A stretch of DNA of 32,551 nucleotides from an uncultured Granulosicoccaceae bacterium (GCA_938041955.1 CALISD010000096.1:1-32551), one strand, 5' to 3'; counted from the stretch's first letter, positions 1 to 8,175 are shown. The notes: generated from the sequence alone by a model not told the origin. Program-made: numbers and translations.

Positions 1-14
1 ACAGGGAATCTAAG

Positions 15-869
15 ATGAATCAAACCGCAGACCGCTACCAGCAAAAGCTCGATCAAGTCGTCGACTACATCTACGACAATCTGGAAGAAGACGTACGAAT
101 TGAAACATTGGCCGAAGTGGCCTGTCTTTCCCCGTATCACTGGCATCGTATTTACAAATCAATGCGTGGCGAGACAGTCGCCAAGACTATCAAACGATTG
201 CGCCTGCAGCGCGCTGCAGATCGACTGGCCAACTCAGACATGCCAATAGCAGACATCGCCAGCCGCTCGCAATACACCACCGCCGAATCATTCAACCGAG
301 CCTTCAAAGCAGAGTTCAACCTGCCACCCGCCGCCTATCGAGAGCGAGGCAGCCATGCGAAATTCAAACGCGCAATGGCCGAGAATAATACAGATGGCTT
401 TGCAGTACAGATGGTGGACTTTCCAGAAACAGTATGCGCTTGTGTTGCGCACACAGGTTCATATATGAAAATAGACCAAGCCATGGGCAAGCTATTCGCA
501 CAGCTTCAAGAGCATAACCTGTTAAACGAAAACACACAGATGATGGCGTTGTTTCTTGATGACCCGGAACTCACTGAAACTGAAGCACTGCAATCCTTCG
601 CCTGCAGTCCGATAGATCTGTCAACCAGCCTGCCCACAACGCTCGAGGCAAAAACGCTACAGGCACAGCAGGTTGCCAGGCTCAGGTATCAAGGACCGTA
701 TGCAGATATGTCACAAGCGTATCAATGGTTGTATGGCGTGTGGCTACCGCAATCAGGATACCAACCAGCCGATGCTCCCTGCATTGAAAGATACCTTAAC
801 AACCCGCAGGAGGTAGCACCTATCGAATTATTGACTGATATCATGCTGCCACTAAGAGGTGATCTATGA
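15..869 (+). CDS. AraC-family transcriptional regulator with GyrI-like effector domain
   Basis: A 284-residue cytoplasmic regulator. Residues about 8-110 form the AraC/XylS double helix-turn-helix: a first helix pair around LAEVACLSPYHWHRIYK and a second around IADIASRSQYTTAESFNRAF, followed by the usual PPAAYR end. Residues about 125-284 match the GyrI-like/AraC_E_bind small-molecule-binding fold, seen in the pattern VARLRYQGPYADMSQAY and the late CIERYLNNP stretch. This DNA-binding-first arrangement is that of the Rob/SoxS-related regulators that sense hydrophobic ligands. The ATG has a modest GGGA ribosome site 8 bases upstream. The stop overlaps the next gene by an ATGA, so the two are co-transcribed. 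Its promoter lies outside the window. The ligand is unknown. Confidence 0.9.
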   Translation: MNQTADRYQQKLDQVVDYIYDNLEEDVRIETLAEVACLSPYHWHRIYKSMRGETVAKTIKRLRLQRAADRLANSDMPIADIASRSQYTTAESFNRAFKAEFNLPPAAYRERGSHAKFKRAMAENNTDGFAVQMVDFPETVCACVAHTGSYMKIDQAMGKLFAQLQEHNLLNENTQMMALFLDDPELTETEALQSFACSPIDLSTSLPTTLEAKTLQAQQVARLRYQGPYADMSQAYQWLYGVWLPQSGYQPADAPCIERYLNNPQEVAPIELLTDIMLPLRGDL

Positions 870-1297
870 CACAGAAAATTTCAAAAGAAGTACAAAGTGT
901 ATTTGATGCTTTCCCGGTCGACGCACAAAAAAAACTAATGCAAATAAGGCAACTGATTTTCGATGCAGCCGCCCAAGACGACACCATTGGCGAGGTCACT
1001 GAAACACTAAAGTGGGGGGAACCCGCCTACCTCACTGAAGAGACAGGTAGCGGCAGCACTATAAGGTTGGGCTACAAAGATAAAACACCTGATTCAGTTG
1101 ACGTGTATTTAAACTGTCAAACGACGCTGATCAAAGATATTAAGCTACTGCATTCTGGTGAACTTGTTTGCGAGGACAATCGTGTCATACGGATTCCACT
1201 TGCTGAGCCATTGCCGGAAGACGCGCTGATAGATTGCTTAACTATGGCGTTAAAATATCATCACAATAGAAAGGCTCGGGAAAGCGGTTTATTGTAG
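866..1297 (+). CDS. DUF1801 (YdhG-like) domain protein
   Basis: A 143-residue soluble protein of the DUF1801 family. The family marks are a first helix FDAFPVDAQKKLMQIRQLIF, the central strand ETLKWGEPAYL, and a tail of helices ending in a basic HHNRKARE stretch. No signal peptide or membrane segment is present. The family has no agreed biochemical role. The fold is a small alpha/beta barrel-like domain and members often sit next to AraC/GyrI regulators, as here, where the ATG overlaps the regulator's stop by 4 bases. The tight coupling suggests it acts in the same response, perhaps in ligand binding, but that is inference. Confidence 0.82.
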   Translation: MTQKISKEVQSVFDAFPVDAQKKLMQIRQLIFDAAAQDDTIGEVTETLKWGEPAYLTEETGSGSTIRLGYKDKTPDSVDVYLNCQTTLIKDIKLLHSGELVCEDNRVIRIPLAEPLPEDALIDCLTMALKYHHNRKARESGLL

Positions 1298-2078
1298 GTT
1301 TAATCGTCAGTAGCGTTATAAGCTACCGGCGCGTATTTCCTGCCTGGTGCGACAGCGTGGAAAAGAAAGACCTGACAATCATCCATACTGCGAGACCTGA
1401 CTCACAGCACAATGCGGTGTCGGCATTGCTGCTCTAGCCCTGGTAGTTATTGGCAAGATCGTCGAAGTAGATGGCAACACCGGTCAGGCCTTATCTACCG
1501 AGCTGGATGACTACATTGTGGAACCGATCGTTTATGGGGCAAGCCTCACCCTTGAAAGGGTCACTCGGCACCACCTTGCGCGGCAGCCAAACAACTCCTT
1601 TACATGACTAACTAAGATGGACACCAGTTCTGTTCCAGAGAGCGTAAGGGTTTACCTGGCACCTGGGGTTCACACCCATTAGGTGTGATCTTATAATCTT
1701 ATTATGTCAAGACCTAGCCCACTGCAGCTATTGGCATTAAGGCCGAAGCACCAACGGCAGCCGTTACCTCTTGCTCGGTCACATCGCCTAATACCAAAAG
1801 TACTGCCACGATGTACGACATCAACCTCTTCTTGTGCAAAAACCGGAGAGTGATCCGCTTGTTAGTTTCATGCTCAACACAAGCCTGATAACATAGAAGT
1901 TATATTATAGTATAACCTAGCAACTGAGTGTTTAAGGCTATCTATTATAGCTGACTATCAATTATCAAGATCTATCTCACCCTTTTCTTGCAACAGTCAG
2001 TGCACGACTGGAGCTTGCCTGTTGATGATAAGCTCCACTATGTATCGGTATTTTCAACGGTAGGGCACCGGAGACAAA
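1298..2078. other. 780-base intergenic region with no convincing gene
   Basis: No intact gene of recognisable family was found. On the plus strand the frame is open from about 1401 to 1607 (roughly 68 codons) but has no good start or ribosome site. It includes a hydrophobic stretch GIAALALVVIGKIVEVDG, so it could be a gene remnant. On the minus strand a 35-codon hydrophobic reading frame runs from 1821 to 1714, with AAGAGG 3 bases before its ATG. It resembles nothing I know. A 7-bp perfect hairpin lies at 1670-1688 but is not followed by a T-run. From about 1890 the sequence turns AT-rich, as expected for the desaturase promoter, and includes an 18-base near-palindrome at 1899-1916. Confidence 0.5.
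1899..1916. promoter_or_regulatory. AT-rich inverted repeat upstream of the desaturase gene
   Basis: The sequence GTTATATTATAGTATAAC has perfect 6-base arms (GTTATA/TATAAC), with 16 of 18 positions symmetric. It lies about 160 bases before the desaturase start in the AT-rich part of the gap. It could be an operator or simply part of an AT-rich promoter; no matching regulator is identified in the window. Confidence 0.25.
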
Positions 2079-3275
2079 ATGAGTATTGCTGCCACCAATC
2101 AAACTGTAGAAAAAGGCTACCGGCCACTCAATGAAGTAAGAAAGTCGCTTCGTGTAAAGTGGTATCGCAGCCCTATTGATCGTCAACGGTTACACACGCT
2201 GAGCATTCGGACAGATAAACAAGGGTGGAAGCAAGCCGGAGGGCATGTCGCGTTGTACCTGGCTCTTGTTACGTTGGCAGCTACGCTCTGGTTTCTGAAG
2301 ATATGGCTGGTATTTTGGATAACGCTCTGGTGTGTAGGTTTTGTTGCGACCTTTTTTAAAGGCACTGCGGCACATGAACTGGGGCACGGCACCGTATTTA
2401 AAACCAAATCGTTGAATTCTTATTTTCTACATGCTGTGTGTCTGATTAGCTGGTGGGACCCGTATGACTATGCGGCCAGCCATACATACCACCACCGCTA
2501 TACCACACATCGAGACGGAGACAGAGAAAATCTGCTGCCGATGACACCATCACTCCATCCCACGCTTTTGTTCCAGCTGTGTACATTTAGCTTATTGTTA
2601 AAGCCCGGTAGAAATTTCAGTAAAGGCGGTTTTTTGTGGACTGTGTACTTAACCGCGCGGACAGCGTTAGGTAAGCCGCCTGGACACACAGAAATACCCA
2701 GTCAGGAATGGCTAAAAGCGCTGCATGAAGATCAACCCCGATCGTTTCGCTTGTCGATAAGGTGGTCCCGAGTGTTAATAGTGTTTCACTCTGGAATTCT
2801 TTTGCTGTCAATCATCACCGGTTGGTGGGTGCTGCCCTTGCTATTCACCGTGCCGTCGTACATCGCCAATATTGGCTCTTACCTGTTGGGCACAACTCAA
2901 CACTGTGGCTTAAAAGAAAACACTCCAGATTTTCGCAAAAACACGCGCTCTATCAAGATTCATCCTTTTTTGGAATTTCTATACTGGCATATGAACTGGC
3001 ACACAGAGCACCACATGTATGCGGGAGTACCGTGCTACAACTTGAAAGCGTTAGCGAAAGAACTCGAATCGGACTTGCCAGCACGGAAGTCATTGCCTGC
3101 AGCATGGAGAGAGATGCGTAATATATGGAAACAACAACAGATAAATCCTGACTATGAATTTGATGTGCCTGTACCTGCACCTGCAACACAAGAGTCTGAT
3201 GATAATCAAGCGGATGATGCCATCGTTAACTCTATAGGCGATTTAGCACCAAAAGGCTCTGACATTGCTTATTGA
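2079..3275 (+). CDS. Membrane fatty-acid desaturase family protein
   Basis: A 398-residue integral membrane di-iron enzyme expected to insert a double bond into (or hydroxylate) an acyl chain at the inner membrane, using electrons from an unidentified donor. The three histidine clusters of the family are present: HELGH at 99-103, HTYHH at 135-139 (with a further His at 144), and H304-x3-H308-x2-HH 311-312 (HMNWHTEHH), plus His 275 in TTQHCG. Hydrophobic segments lie at about 56-95, 110-125, 231-255 and 257-272. The acidic, Asp-rich C-terminal tail after residue 365 is not part of the core. GGAG stands 5 bases before the ATG. Regiospecificity and substrate cannot be read from the sequence. The gene stands alone, with no ferredoxin or reductase partner nearby. 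Confidence 0.88.
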   Translation: MSIAATNQTVEKGYRPLNEVRKSLRVKWYRSPIDRQRLHTLSIRTDKQGWKQAGGHVALYLALVTLAATLWFLKIWLVFWITLWCVGFVATFFKGTAAHELGHGTVFKTKSLNSYFLHAVCLISWWDPYDYAASHTYHHRYTTHRDGDRENLLPMTPSLHPTLLFQLCTFSLLLKPGRNFSKGGFLWTVYLTARTALGKPPGHTEIPSQEWLKALHEDQPRSFRLSIRWSRVLIVFHSGILLLSIITGWWVLPLLFTVPSYIANIGSYLLGTTQHCGLKENTPDFRKNTRSIKIHPFLEFLYWHMNWHTEHHMYAGVPCYNLKALAKELESDLPARKSLPAAWREMRNIWKQQQINPDYEFDVPVPAPATQESDDNQADDAIVNSIGDLAPKGSDIAY

Positions 3276-3426
3276 CGAGAAATTCAGACGTCGGTATCAG
3301 CTCAGAGCTACTTACCCCCTCTCTCACGAAACATCTAGCATTCAAATTAAAAATCCAATGAACCATCATTTATCAGCGCCAGGTCTCTATCCACAGACTT
3401 GAAGTGATTGCATTGTCGCTTACCTA

Positions 3427-4857
3427 CTATCGAACTACACAGTGCGACAAGGCCTCAACATCATTCCCACCAACAAGATAATTTGACTGTTTCATGAAGA
3501 CGTCACCCTGCCCATTTGAGTAATACGTAAGAAAGCCGGAAAATCGAAACGACTGCCCCGGCGAAGGTGCATAGTTAAGCGTGTTTTCCTCATCAGTCCG
3601 GTACGCCGGAATCTCGTTATACCACCGATCCTGCCATGTTCCCTCGATATTGAGGGTACTATAACTGGAGTCACTGACAACTTCGGTTTGGCTTAACTCT
3701 CTTAGAGTGGCGGTAAAAAAGACTTCGTCATATTCCTGCGGGTCAGCCAAAGAGTCGGTAATAGAATTGTCGCAATTGCAGTAATACCTGTCTATAAGAC
3801 GCTTACAGATTAGCGGTACGTCAATCATTTCACTAACGGGCACTTCTGGAAATTCGGGAAAGCCCCCTTCATTAGTTGGAAAATCTGGCGTCTCTTTTAG
3901 CGCAAGCGAACAAGTGCTGCTTACAGTGGGGTTCCAGCCCCATGGATAGTTGCCTATATCATCACAGCGGTAAACATCCGGTACTTGAAAAACCTCGCAT
4001 GAGGTTTCACCATCCCACCCCCAACCATCTCCCTCCGGGGCAGTGTCAATACACTCGGGTTTGTGCTCGGGTATGCGGCAGGACTCTGTACCGTTCCATC
4101 CCCAACCATTGCCAAGCGGTGCGGTGTCTTTGCATTGTGTGTCGCTGCTGCTGGTAGCAAGACAAGATGACAATCCATTCCAGCCCCATCCATCGCCATC
4201 TGTATCTATGCACTGATGCGGACCCACACCAATATCACCATCGTGTACTGGCCATACATAGTTATAGCCACAGCGTGTGCAATATTGGAGGCTATCATCT
4301 CCGCTGAACGAGTAGATAGAGTCACGATAACCGGCATCCGCTGTCACCCAGTGAGACCATGAACTGGAGAAGTTAACAAACGGGGCGTTTTGAATACCAT
4401 TGTAGTACGTGCTTAGCATACGCTTGAGAGTACCGACCTCTCCGCCCAGGCAGCCCTCAGTTGACTCATCGTTGATATCTGAACTTACACACTCTGTGTT
4501 GAACGTCGGTAAACGCCAGTCACTATGGCCAAAGTACCTATTGTTATTCATGCCTTCAAGATATCGACGTACGGATGACGAGCGCATTCGCCCTTCAAGA
4601 TTTATTTCTTCCCCATTTTGAAACGGATCTACAACTCCAGTCTCCCCGGCTCGTATTAGACCAAAAGTTTCACTTCGCCCGATATTAGTACTTGCAAGCC
4701 AGGTGGTATCAGCGGGCAGGTAGTAATATGCCTCGATGGTATCCGGGTCACCGTCGAGATCACGTGGTTGAAGTGGATGGATGTCTTCTGCACCAGCTTG
4801 TGTGATACATATCAACATCATCGTGACGGTAGATAACACAGATTTGGATAAATTCAT
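3427..4857 (-). CDS. Exported DUF1566/Lcl_C-type protein with four Trp-rich Cys-bounded repeats
   Basis: The start is placed at the ATG at 4857 (476 residues) because GGGA lies 7 bases upstream. An ATG 12 bases earlier has no ribosome site. A Sec signal peptide ends near TQAGA/EDIHP. Residues about 50-210 resemble the Lcl C-terminal/DUF1566 domain, with SDWRLPTFN and closing YVWPVHDG. Four repeats follow between about residues 216 and 316, each opened and closed by Cys and carrying the core GWGWNG or WGWNP (for example DTDGDGWGWNG). Similar GDGWGW repeats occur, to my knowledge, as short linkers or binding modules in secreted polysaccharide-degrading enzymes of marine bacteria. The remaining 160 residues, with CNCDNS and a final Cys, match nothing I recognise. 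A periplasmic or surface location with glycan binding is inference. No catalytic motif is visible. Confidence 0.75.
   Translation of the reverse strand: MNLSKSVLSTVTMMLICITQAGAEDIHPLQPRDLDGDPDTIEAYYYLPADTTWLASTNIGRSETFGLIRAGETGVVDPFQNGEEINLEGRMRSSSVRRYLEGMNNNRYFGHSDWRLPTFNTECVSSDINDESTEGCLGGEVGTLKRMLSTYYNGIQNAPFVNFSSSWSHWVTADAGYRDSIYSFSGDDSLQYCTRCGYNYVWPVHDGDIGVGPHQCIDTDGDGWGWNGLSSCLATSSSDTQCKDTAPLGNGWGWNGTESCRIPEHKPECIDTAPEGDGWGWDGETSCEVFQVPDVYRCDDIGNYPWGWNPTVSSTCSLALKETPDFPTNEGGFPEFPEVPVSEMIDVPLICKRLIDRYYCNCDNSITDSLADPQEYDEVFFTATLRELSQTEVVSDSSYSTLNIEGTWQDRWYNEIPAYRTDEENTLNYAPSPGQSFRFSGFLTYYSNGQGDVFMKQSNYLVGGNDVEALSHCVVR
3910..4212 (-). repeat. Four tandem coding repeats, Cys-DGDGWGWNG-Cys type
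   Basis: Four protein repeats of 17-19 residues spaced 26-29 residues apart. Each runs from Cys to Cys, with Asp two residues after the first Cys and a central WGW. The first three keep GWGW(N/D)G; the fourth is degenerate (YPWGWNP). Paired Cys suggest each forms a small disulfide-closed loop with exposed Trp. The DNA copies are diverged, so this is an old expansion and not a recent slippage event. Confidence 0.75.
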
Positions 4858-4869
4858 GCTGAATCCCAT

Positions 4870-5200
4870 TTAATGTCATGACATATTAATGCGCTGAGAG
4901 GGTTAATACAATACTTTGTTTTTATAGGTGCCGACAGAGAGCATACGTGTGATCGGCACCCACTTCTGCTGGCCACCCTAAAGCGGGCGCTTGCAGATTT
5001 TCAACAGCTTAAATATTGTTCTGGTTCACAAAATCGCTTTACCTTAAATCGCAGGCAGGTTCTCAATGCGGCATCGCACTCGATCACAATTCTTCCAATA
5101 GAGGCATCATCATCTATGAACTACGAGCGCATCTTCACAGTTCGCTGATTGCCGTTTAAGTAGACTCCGCGCTCCCCGATGCACCCCACGGAGTTACGAC
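4870..5200. promoter_or_regulatory. Divergent promoter region between two exported-protein genes
   Basis: 331 bases separate the DUF1566-type gene (minus) from the lipoprotein gene (plus). It holds a perfect 12-base palindrome ATGTCATGACAT at 4873-4884, just before the minus-strand start, and an 8-bp inverted repeat GGTGCCGA/TCGGCACC at 4927-4934 and 4953-4960 with an 18-base spacer. Neither arm is followed by a T-run on either strand, so the larger repeat is better read as a regulatory or structural element than as a terminator. Assignment of promoters here is uncertain. Confidence 0.4.
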
Positions 5201-6322
5201 ATGTTTAACGAAAGAACCAATACATCAGCTGGCCCCATTACAGCTTGTTTGATTGCTCTGGCACTGTCTGGCTGTAACTCTAGTAGTCTGACTACAGACA
5301 GCCACACATTATATACAGTGCCCTCGGTGAATGTTCACGATCGGATGGATATCTCAAACCTTAAGCTACGCACAGCCGCGGCCACTTCGCAAACAGATGG
5401 CAACGCACTAACCGATGGTAGTTTTGAAGAACTGTTCAAAAGTGGATGGGACAGCTGTGGAGTACAAAACAAAATATCTTTCACAGATAGAGTAACCGAT
5501 GGTGAGGTAGCATTGGAGCTTAAGCGACAAGGATGCGTGTACCAAGGCGTGGAAATTAATCCCAACGCCACAGTGAGCCTTGTTTGTGATGCAATGGTAC
5601 GCTCCAAACGCAATGACTGGACCGCAATTGGAATCAGTTTTTACGATGAATTCTGGAATTACCTGGGAGACGCAGAGTCAGCAGTGGTCAGTGGTCATGT
5701 ATACGGAGCATACGAGGTAACAGCACAAGCACCCGGTACAGCACTCTATGCGAGTGTTTGGTACTACACAGAGAACAGAGCGCTATTGGACAACTGCTTT
5801 CTGACGGCTGATGAATCCGAATCTGAAAATTTGCTATACAACGGAGACTTCACTATCAACCGAGCCGGTGAAATTAGGGGCTACCCTGTAGACCTGGCAG
5901 ATGGCTGGAGAGACGCATGTAACGGCTTCAACCAACGCGTATCAACTGTCCCTGATGGCGAGATGGTACTAAGTGAAGGCGCTTGTGTGCACCAGCAGCT
6001 AAGTGCAGAAGCAATCCAGGCTTTAGAAGGAAATTACTTCGAACTGACATGTACCTACAACCTTACCTCTGACAACCGCGCCATTATCGCCACTAATTTA
6101 ACCGACAGAAGACGTGAAACAGGTATGGACGAGGAGATTATACTGACAAAAACATCTACTTTAGAAGAGCGGCTGTACGGTACCGCCACCATCTCTGGTA
6201 AAGCTAGTGACTGGCTGGATCCTGCACTTGGAGTCTTTGTCGCAATTGGCAAGCAAGGCAATGACATGTTGTTCATCCGCGACTGTAGTTTGCGGGTTGT
6301 TGATGCTCCGTTAGATTTGTAG
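5201..6322 (+). CDS. Lipoprotein with two similar four-cysteine beta-rich domains
   Basis: A 373-residue lipoprotein. The signal ends in the lipobox ALSGC with lipidated Cys 25, and the +2 residue Asn does not signal inner-membrane retention, so outer-membrane anchoring is likely. After a short linker come two domains that look like diverged copies: about 68-203 and 210-368. Each opens with (D/N)GxF followed by GW and Cys (C86, C240), then GxC V-x-Q (C112, C262), then a strand ending in Cys (C129, C284), and closes with (D/R)(N/D)C (C199, C362). The opening pattern resembles CenC/CBM4-9-type carbohydrate-binding beta sandwiches, but the resemblance is weak. GGAG lies 7 bases before the ATG. 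No catalytic residues are evident. The divergent neighbour is also exported, so a shared surface role is possible. Confidence 0.72.
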   Translation: MFNERTNTSAGPITACLIALALSGCNSSSLTTDSHTLYTVPSVNVHDRMDISNLKLRTAAATSQTDGNALTDGSFEELFKSGWDSCGVQNKISFTDRVTDGEVALELKRQGCVYQGVEINPNATVSLVCDAMVRSKRNDWTAIGISFYDEFWNYLGDAESAVVSGHVYGAYEVTAQAPGTALYASVWYYTENRALLDNCFLTADESESENLLYNGDFTINRAGEIRGYPVDLADGWRDACNGFNQRVSTVPDGEMVLSEGACVHQQLSAEAIQALEGNYFELTCTYNLTSDNRAIIATNLTDRRRETGMDEEIILTKTSTLEERLYGTATISGKASDWLDPALGVFVAIGKQGNDMLFIRDCSLRVVDAPLDL

Positions 6323-6450
6323 TGCACCTTACCCTTTGTTATCGCTCTATAACGCTTGGAGATAGGACGGCAGTAATCCTGCTGAACGGCATAGTTGGTT
6401 GATGCCCTGAACTCTTCCAAGCGAGTGTTTTTCCGCCAGTATCACAACAC

Positions 6451-6478
6451 AGGCCACCGACAGAATCGTCGGCGGCCT
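6451..6478 (+). terminator. Probable terminator hairpin between convergent genes
   Basis: Arms AGGCCACCGAC (6451-6461) and GTCGGCGGCCT (6468-6478) pair over 11 positions with one A-C mismatch and a 6-base loop. They lie between the plus-strand lipoprotein gene and the minus-strand rtcB-like gene. A short pyrimidine run (CTTC) follows on the plus strand, so it best serves the lipoprotein gene; on the minus strand there is no T-run. Confidence 0.45.
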
Positions 6479-6503
6479 CTTCAATCAGAGCGTGTAGCAA
6501 GAA

Positions 6504-7949
6504 TCACATTCCAGACAATCTCTGCTTTTCTTTTTTTCGCTCTTTTTTCTCTACGCTTCTTTTCTTAGCACGCTTACGCCAAGGCGCATTGCGTTGACTA
6601 TCTCCTGCCATAATTGACCCGTACGGCAAGACTTTATCAACCACATCGGCAAGACCGAAGTCATTCATATCACGCATCACGTTACCGGCGTCTTTGTAAG
6701 CGCTTGGCAACTCCGAAATATCCGGCGTGCCACAGTAGAATCGAACATCAAGTCCTGCGGTTTCAGCCTGCATAATTTCAGCTTCTGTGCGACCAAACAT
6801 TCTTTTCTTATGCTGCGTGCGACTCATGTTACGACCTGCACCATGCGGTGCAAAGCCACGGTTTGTGTCGTTACGAACACCCTTCACAAACAACACCGGC
6901 TGCGCCATGTTTAACGGTACGATTTGCACTTCGCTTGTATCCGGCATGAAGTCGTTGTGAATAGGAGTGGCACCTTTGGCATGCCAGAAAACGCTACTAC
7001 CATCTGTTTCAACTTCCCGAAACACAAAATTATGCTCGTTCCAGAACCGTTCACTAATCTCACCGTTTACCGCCTCAAGTGTCAGGTCGTGCAGGTTGGT
7101 GTGATTTTCTTTTGTCCAATCACGTACCACCTGCAACGCATTCCAATACGCCCGGCCTTCATCAGTATCAAACGGGATCCATGCATTCGCCTTTGCAGTT
7201 GAAGGTGACAACTTGTCACGCCACTGCAGCGCACGCTTCATCCCTTCTTTGTAAAGACGAGCACCAAATCCACGTGAACCATGATGCGTCACCAATACCG
7301 TCTGGCCGGTAGACTCAAGCGTACCGATAAACATAAAGTGATTACCATCACCCTGGGTACCCATATGCGTTCGTGCAATATCTGCCAAACCTTTGTACGG
7401 CAATGCTGCAACTGACTTCGCCAGTGATTCAGATAACGGCAACGTGCGCGCCGCCTCGCGACCGCCGGGTCCGAAGTGCGTTGCTTCATACGCCGCCTCC
7501 ATCACTTGTGACAGAGTCGAGTCAGCAAACACTGTTGCCATCAAGGAACAACAAATATCTGCCGAGTGCATACCCGGAATGATTGCATCACGTGCAGCAA
7601 CCACACCACCTACAGGGATAGTACCCACTGGTCCTGCCGGACATGCATCAGGCATTACAGCACCCTCAATAACACATGGAGTACGTAACACCACAGCCAT
7701 CGTCTCGCGCACAGCTTCTACGTTGGCGGCCTCCATCTCATTAGTTGCGGTAATGTTGAACCGGCAGGGAGCGGCAGTATCCCGCTGCGGCAATACCGGC
7801 GCCGGCTCACGCAGTTTTATTAACGCCACTACCTCTGCTTCTGTATGCGGCTTTGCATTTACTACGCGCAAAATCTCGCCCAGTTCCGGACCTTCATTAC
7901 AGCCCATTGATAGTAACTTCTTTCCTGTGTACTTCAATTGATCTTCCAC
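6504..7949 (-). CDS. rtcB: RtcB-family RNA ligase (2',3'-cyclic phosphate/3'-phosphate to 5'-OH)
   Basis: Expected to seal RNA ends with 3'-phosphate or 2',3'-cyclic phosphate to 5'-OH, using GTP and Mn2+, in RNA repair. The GTG start at 7949 (481 residues) has AGGAG 6 bases upstream; an ATG at 7955 touches that ribosome site, and a TTG at 8030 lies in the terminator T-run. The catalytic set of the family is complete: Asp131 and Cys134 in HSADICC, Asn203-His204 in GTQGDGNHF, His222 in HHGSRG, His306 in EHNF, and the guanylylated His369 in HGAGRNMSR. The motif spelling differs from the usual VDIGCG and HSGSRG forms, so this is a divergent branch. An extra C-terminal tail is very Lys/Arg-rich. 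No rtcA, rtcR or prfH is adjacent. Its leader is described separately. Confidence 0.88.
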   Translation of the reverse strand: MEDQLKYTGKKLLSMGCNEGPELGEILRVVNAKPHTEAEVVALIKLREPAPVLPQRDTAAPCRFNITATNEMEAANVEAVRETMAVVLRTPCVIEGAVMPDACPAGPVGTIPVGGVVAARDAIIPGMHSADICCSLMATVFADSTLSQVMEAAYEATHFGPGGREAARTLPLSESLAKSVAALPYKGLADIARTHMGTQGDGNHFMFIGTLESTGQTVLVTHHGSRGFGARLYKEGMKRALQWRDKLSPSTAKANAWIPFDTDEGRAYWNALQVVRDWTKENHTNLHDLTLEAVNGEISERFWNEHNFVFREVETDGSSVFWHAKGATPIHNDFMPDTSEVQIVPLNMAQPVLFVKGVRNDTNRGFAPHGAGRNMSRTQHKKRMFGRTEAEIMQAETAGLDVRFYCGTPDISELPSAYKDAGNVMRDMNDFGLADVVDKVLPYGSIMAGDSQRNAPWRKRAKKRSVEKKERKKEKQRLSGM

Positions 7950-8028
7950 GATCATCTCCTGATTACTATGGTCGCTTTTGACAACCCGATTTGACGGCTT
8001 GTGGCCGAAATACTGCTTTAATACACGC

Positions 8029-8055
8029 AAAAAAAAGGCCCGTACAATACGGGCC
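8029..8055 (-). terminator. Strong intrinsic terminator in the rtcB leader
   Basis: On the minus strand an 8-bp perfect stem GGCCCGTA/TACGGGCC with a 3-base loop (8055-8037) is followed at once by eight T (8036-8029). It lies about 80 bases before the rtcB start codon and downstream of the only good promoter seen, so most transcripts should end here unless antitermination occurs. Confidence 0.85.
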
Positions 8056-8175
8056 TCTTTAGTAATTCACCTAAAAAATGTAAATACTAGACCCACAGAC
8101 ACTCCGCCTTTCCATGACAGGGCCGGTTGTCGATTAGCTCATCTCTGAGCGTTATGTTCACTAGGGTCTTCATGG
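8037..8175 (-). ncRNA. Candidate structured leader RNA or small RNA upstream of rtcB
   Basis: Transcription from the promoter at 8182-8209 would give a leader of about 145 nt ending at the terminator. By hand it folds as a three-way junction. P1 is AGACCC (8169-8164) with GGGTCT (8094-8089). P2 is GCTCA/TGAGC closed by a GAGA (GNRA) tetraloop (8150-8137). P3 pairs GACA (8131-8128) with TGTC (8101-8098) and continues as CCGGCC (8126-8121) with GGCGG (8108-8104), leaving one bulged G. The GGCCC at 8124-8120 could also pair with the GGGCC arm of the terminator. The layout of promoter, folded domain and terminator before a gene is that of a riboswitch or attenuator, but it matches no class I know. 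A 28-codon open frame (8173-8087) overlaps it and would begin at about the first transcribed base. Confidence 0.42.

Noticed and set aside
4873..4884. Perfect 12-base palindrome as a stand-alone operator finding
   Set aside because: Several palindromes of this size are expected by chance in 32 kb; kept only as a note in the promoter region.
7393..7941. A 182-codon plus-strand open frame opposite rtcB
   Set aside because: Low-complexity Ala/Thr/Ser composition and full overlap with a conserved gene on the other strand.
8089..8169. Self-cleaving ribozyme (hammerhead or twister-sister) in the rtcB leader
   Set aside because: Attractive because RtcB joins ribozyme-type ends, but the conserved core bases of these ribozymes are absent.
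8087..8173. Resemblance of the rtcB leader to a fluoride (crcB) riboswitch through AACGCTC-loop-GAGCTAAT
   Set aside because: The required 5' helix and its pseudoknot partner are missing, and the downstream gene is not a fluoride exporter.
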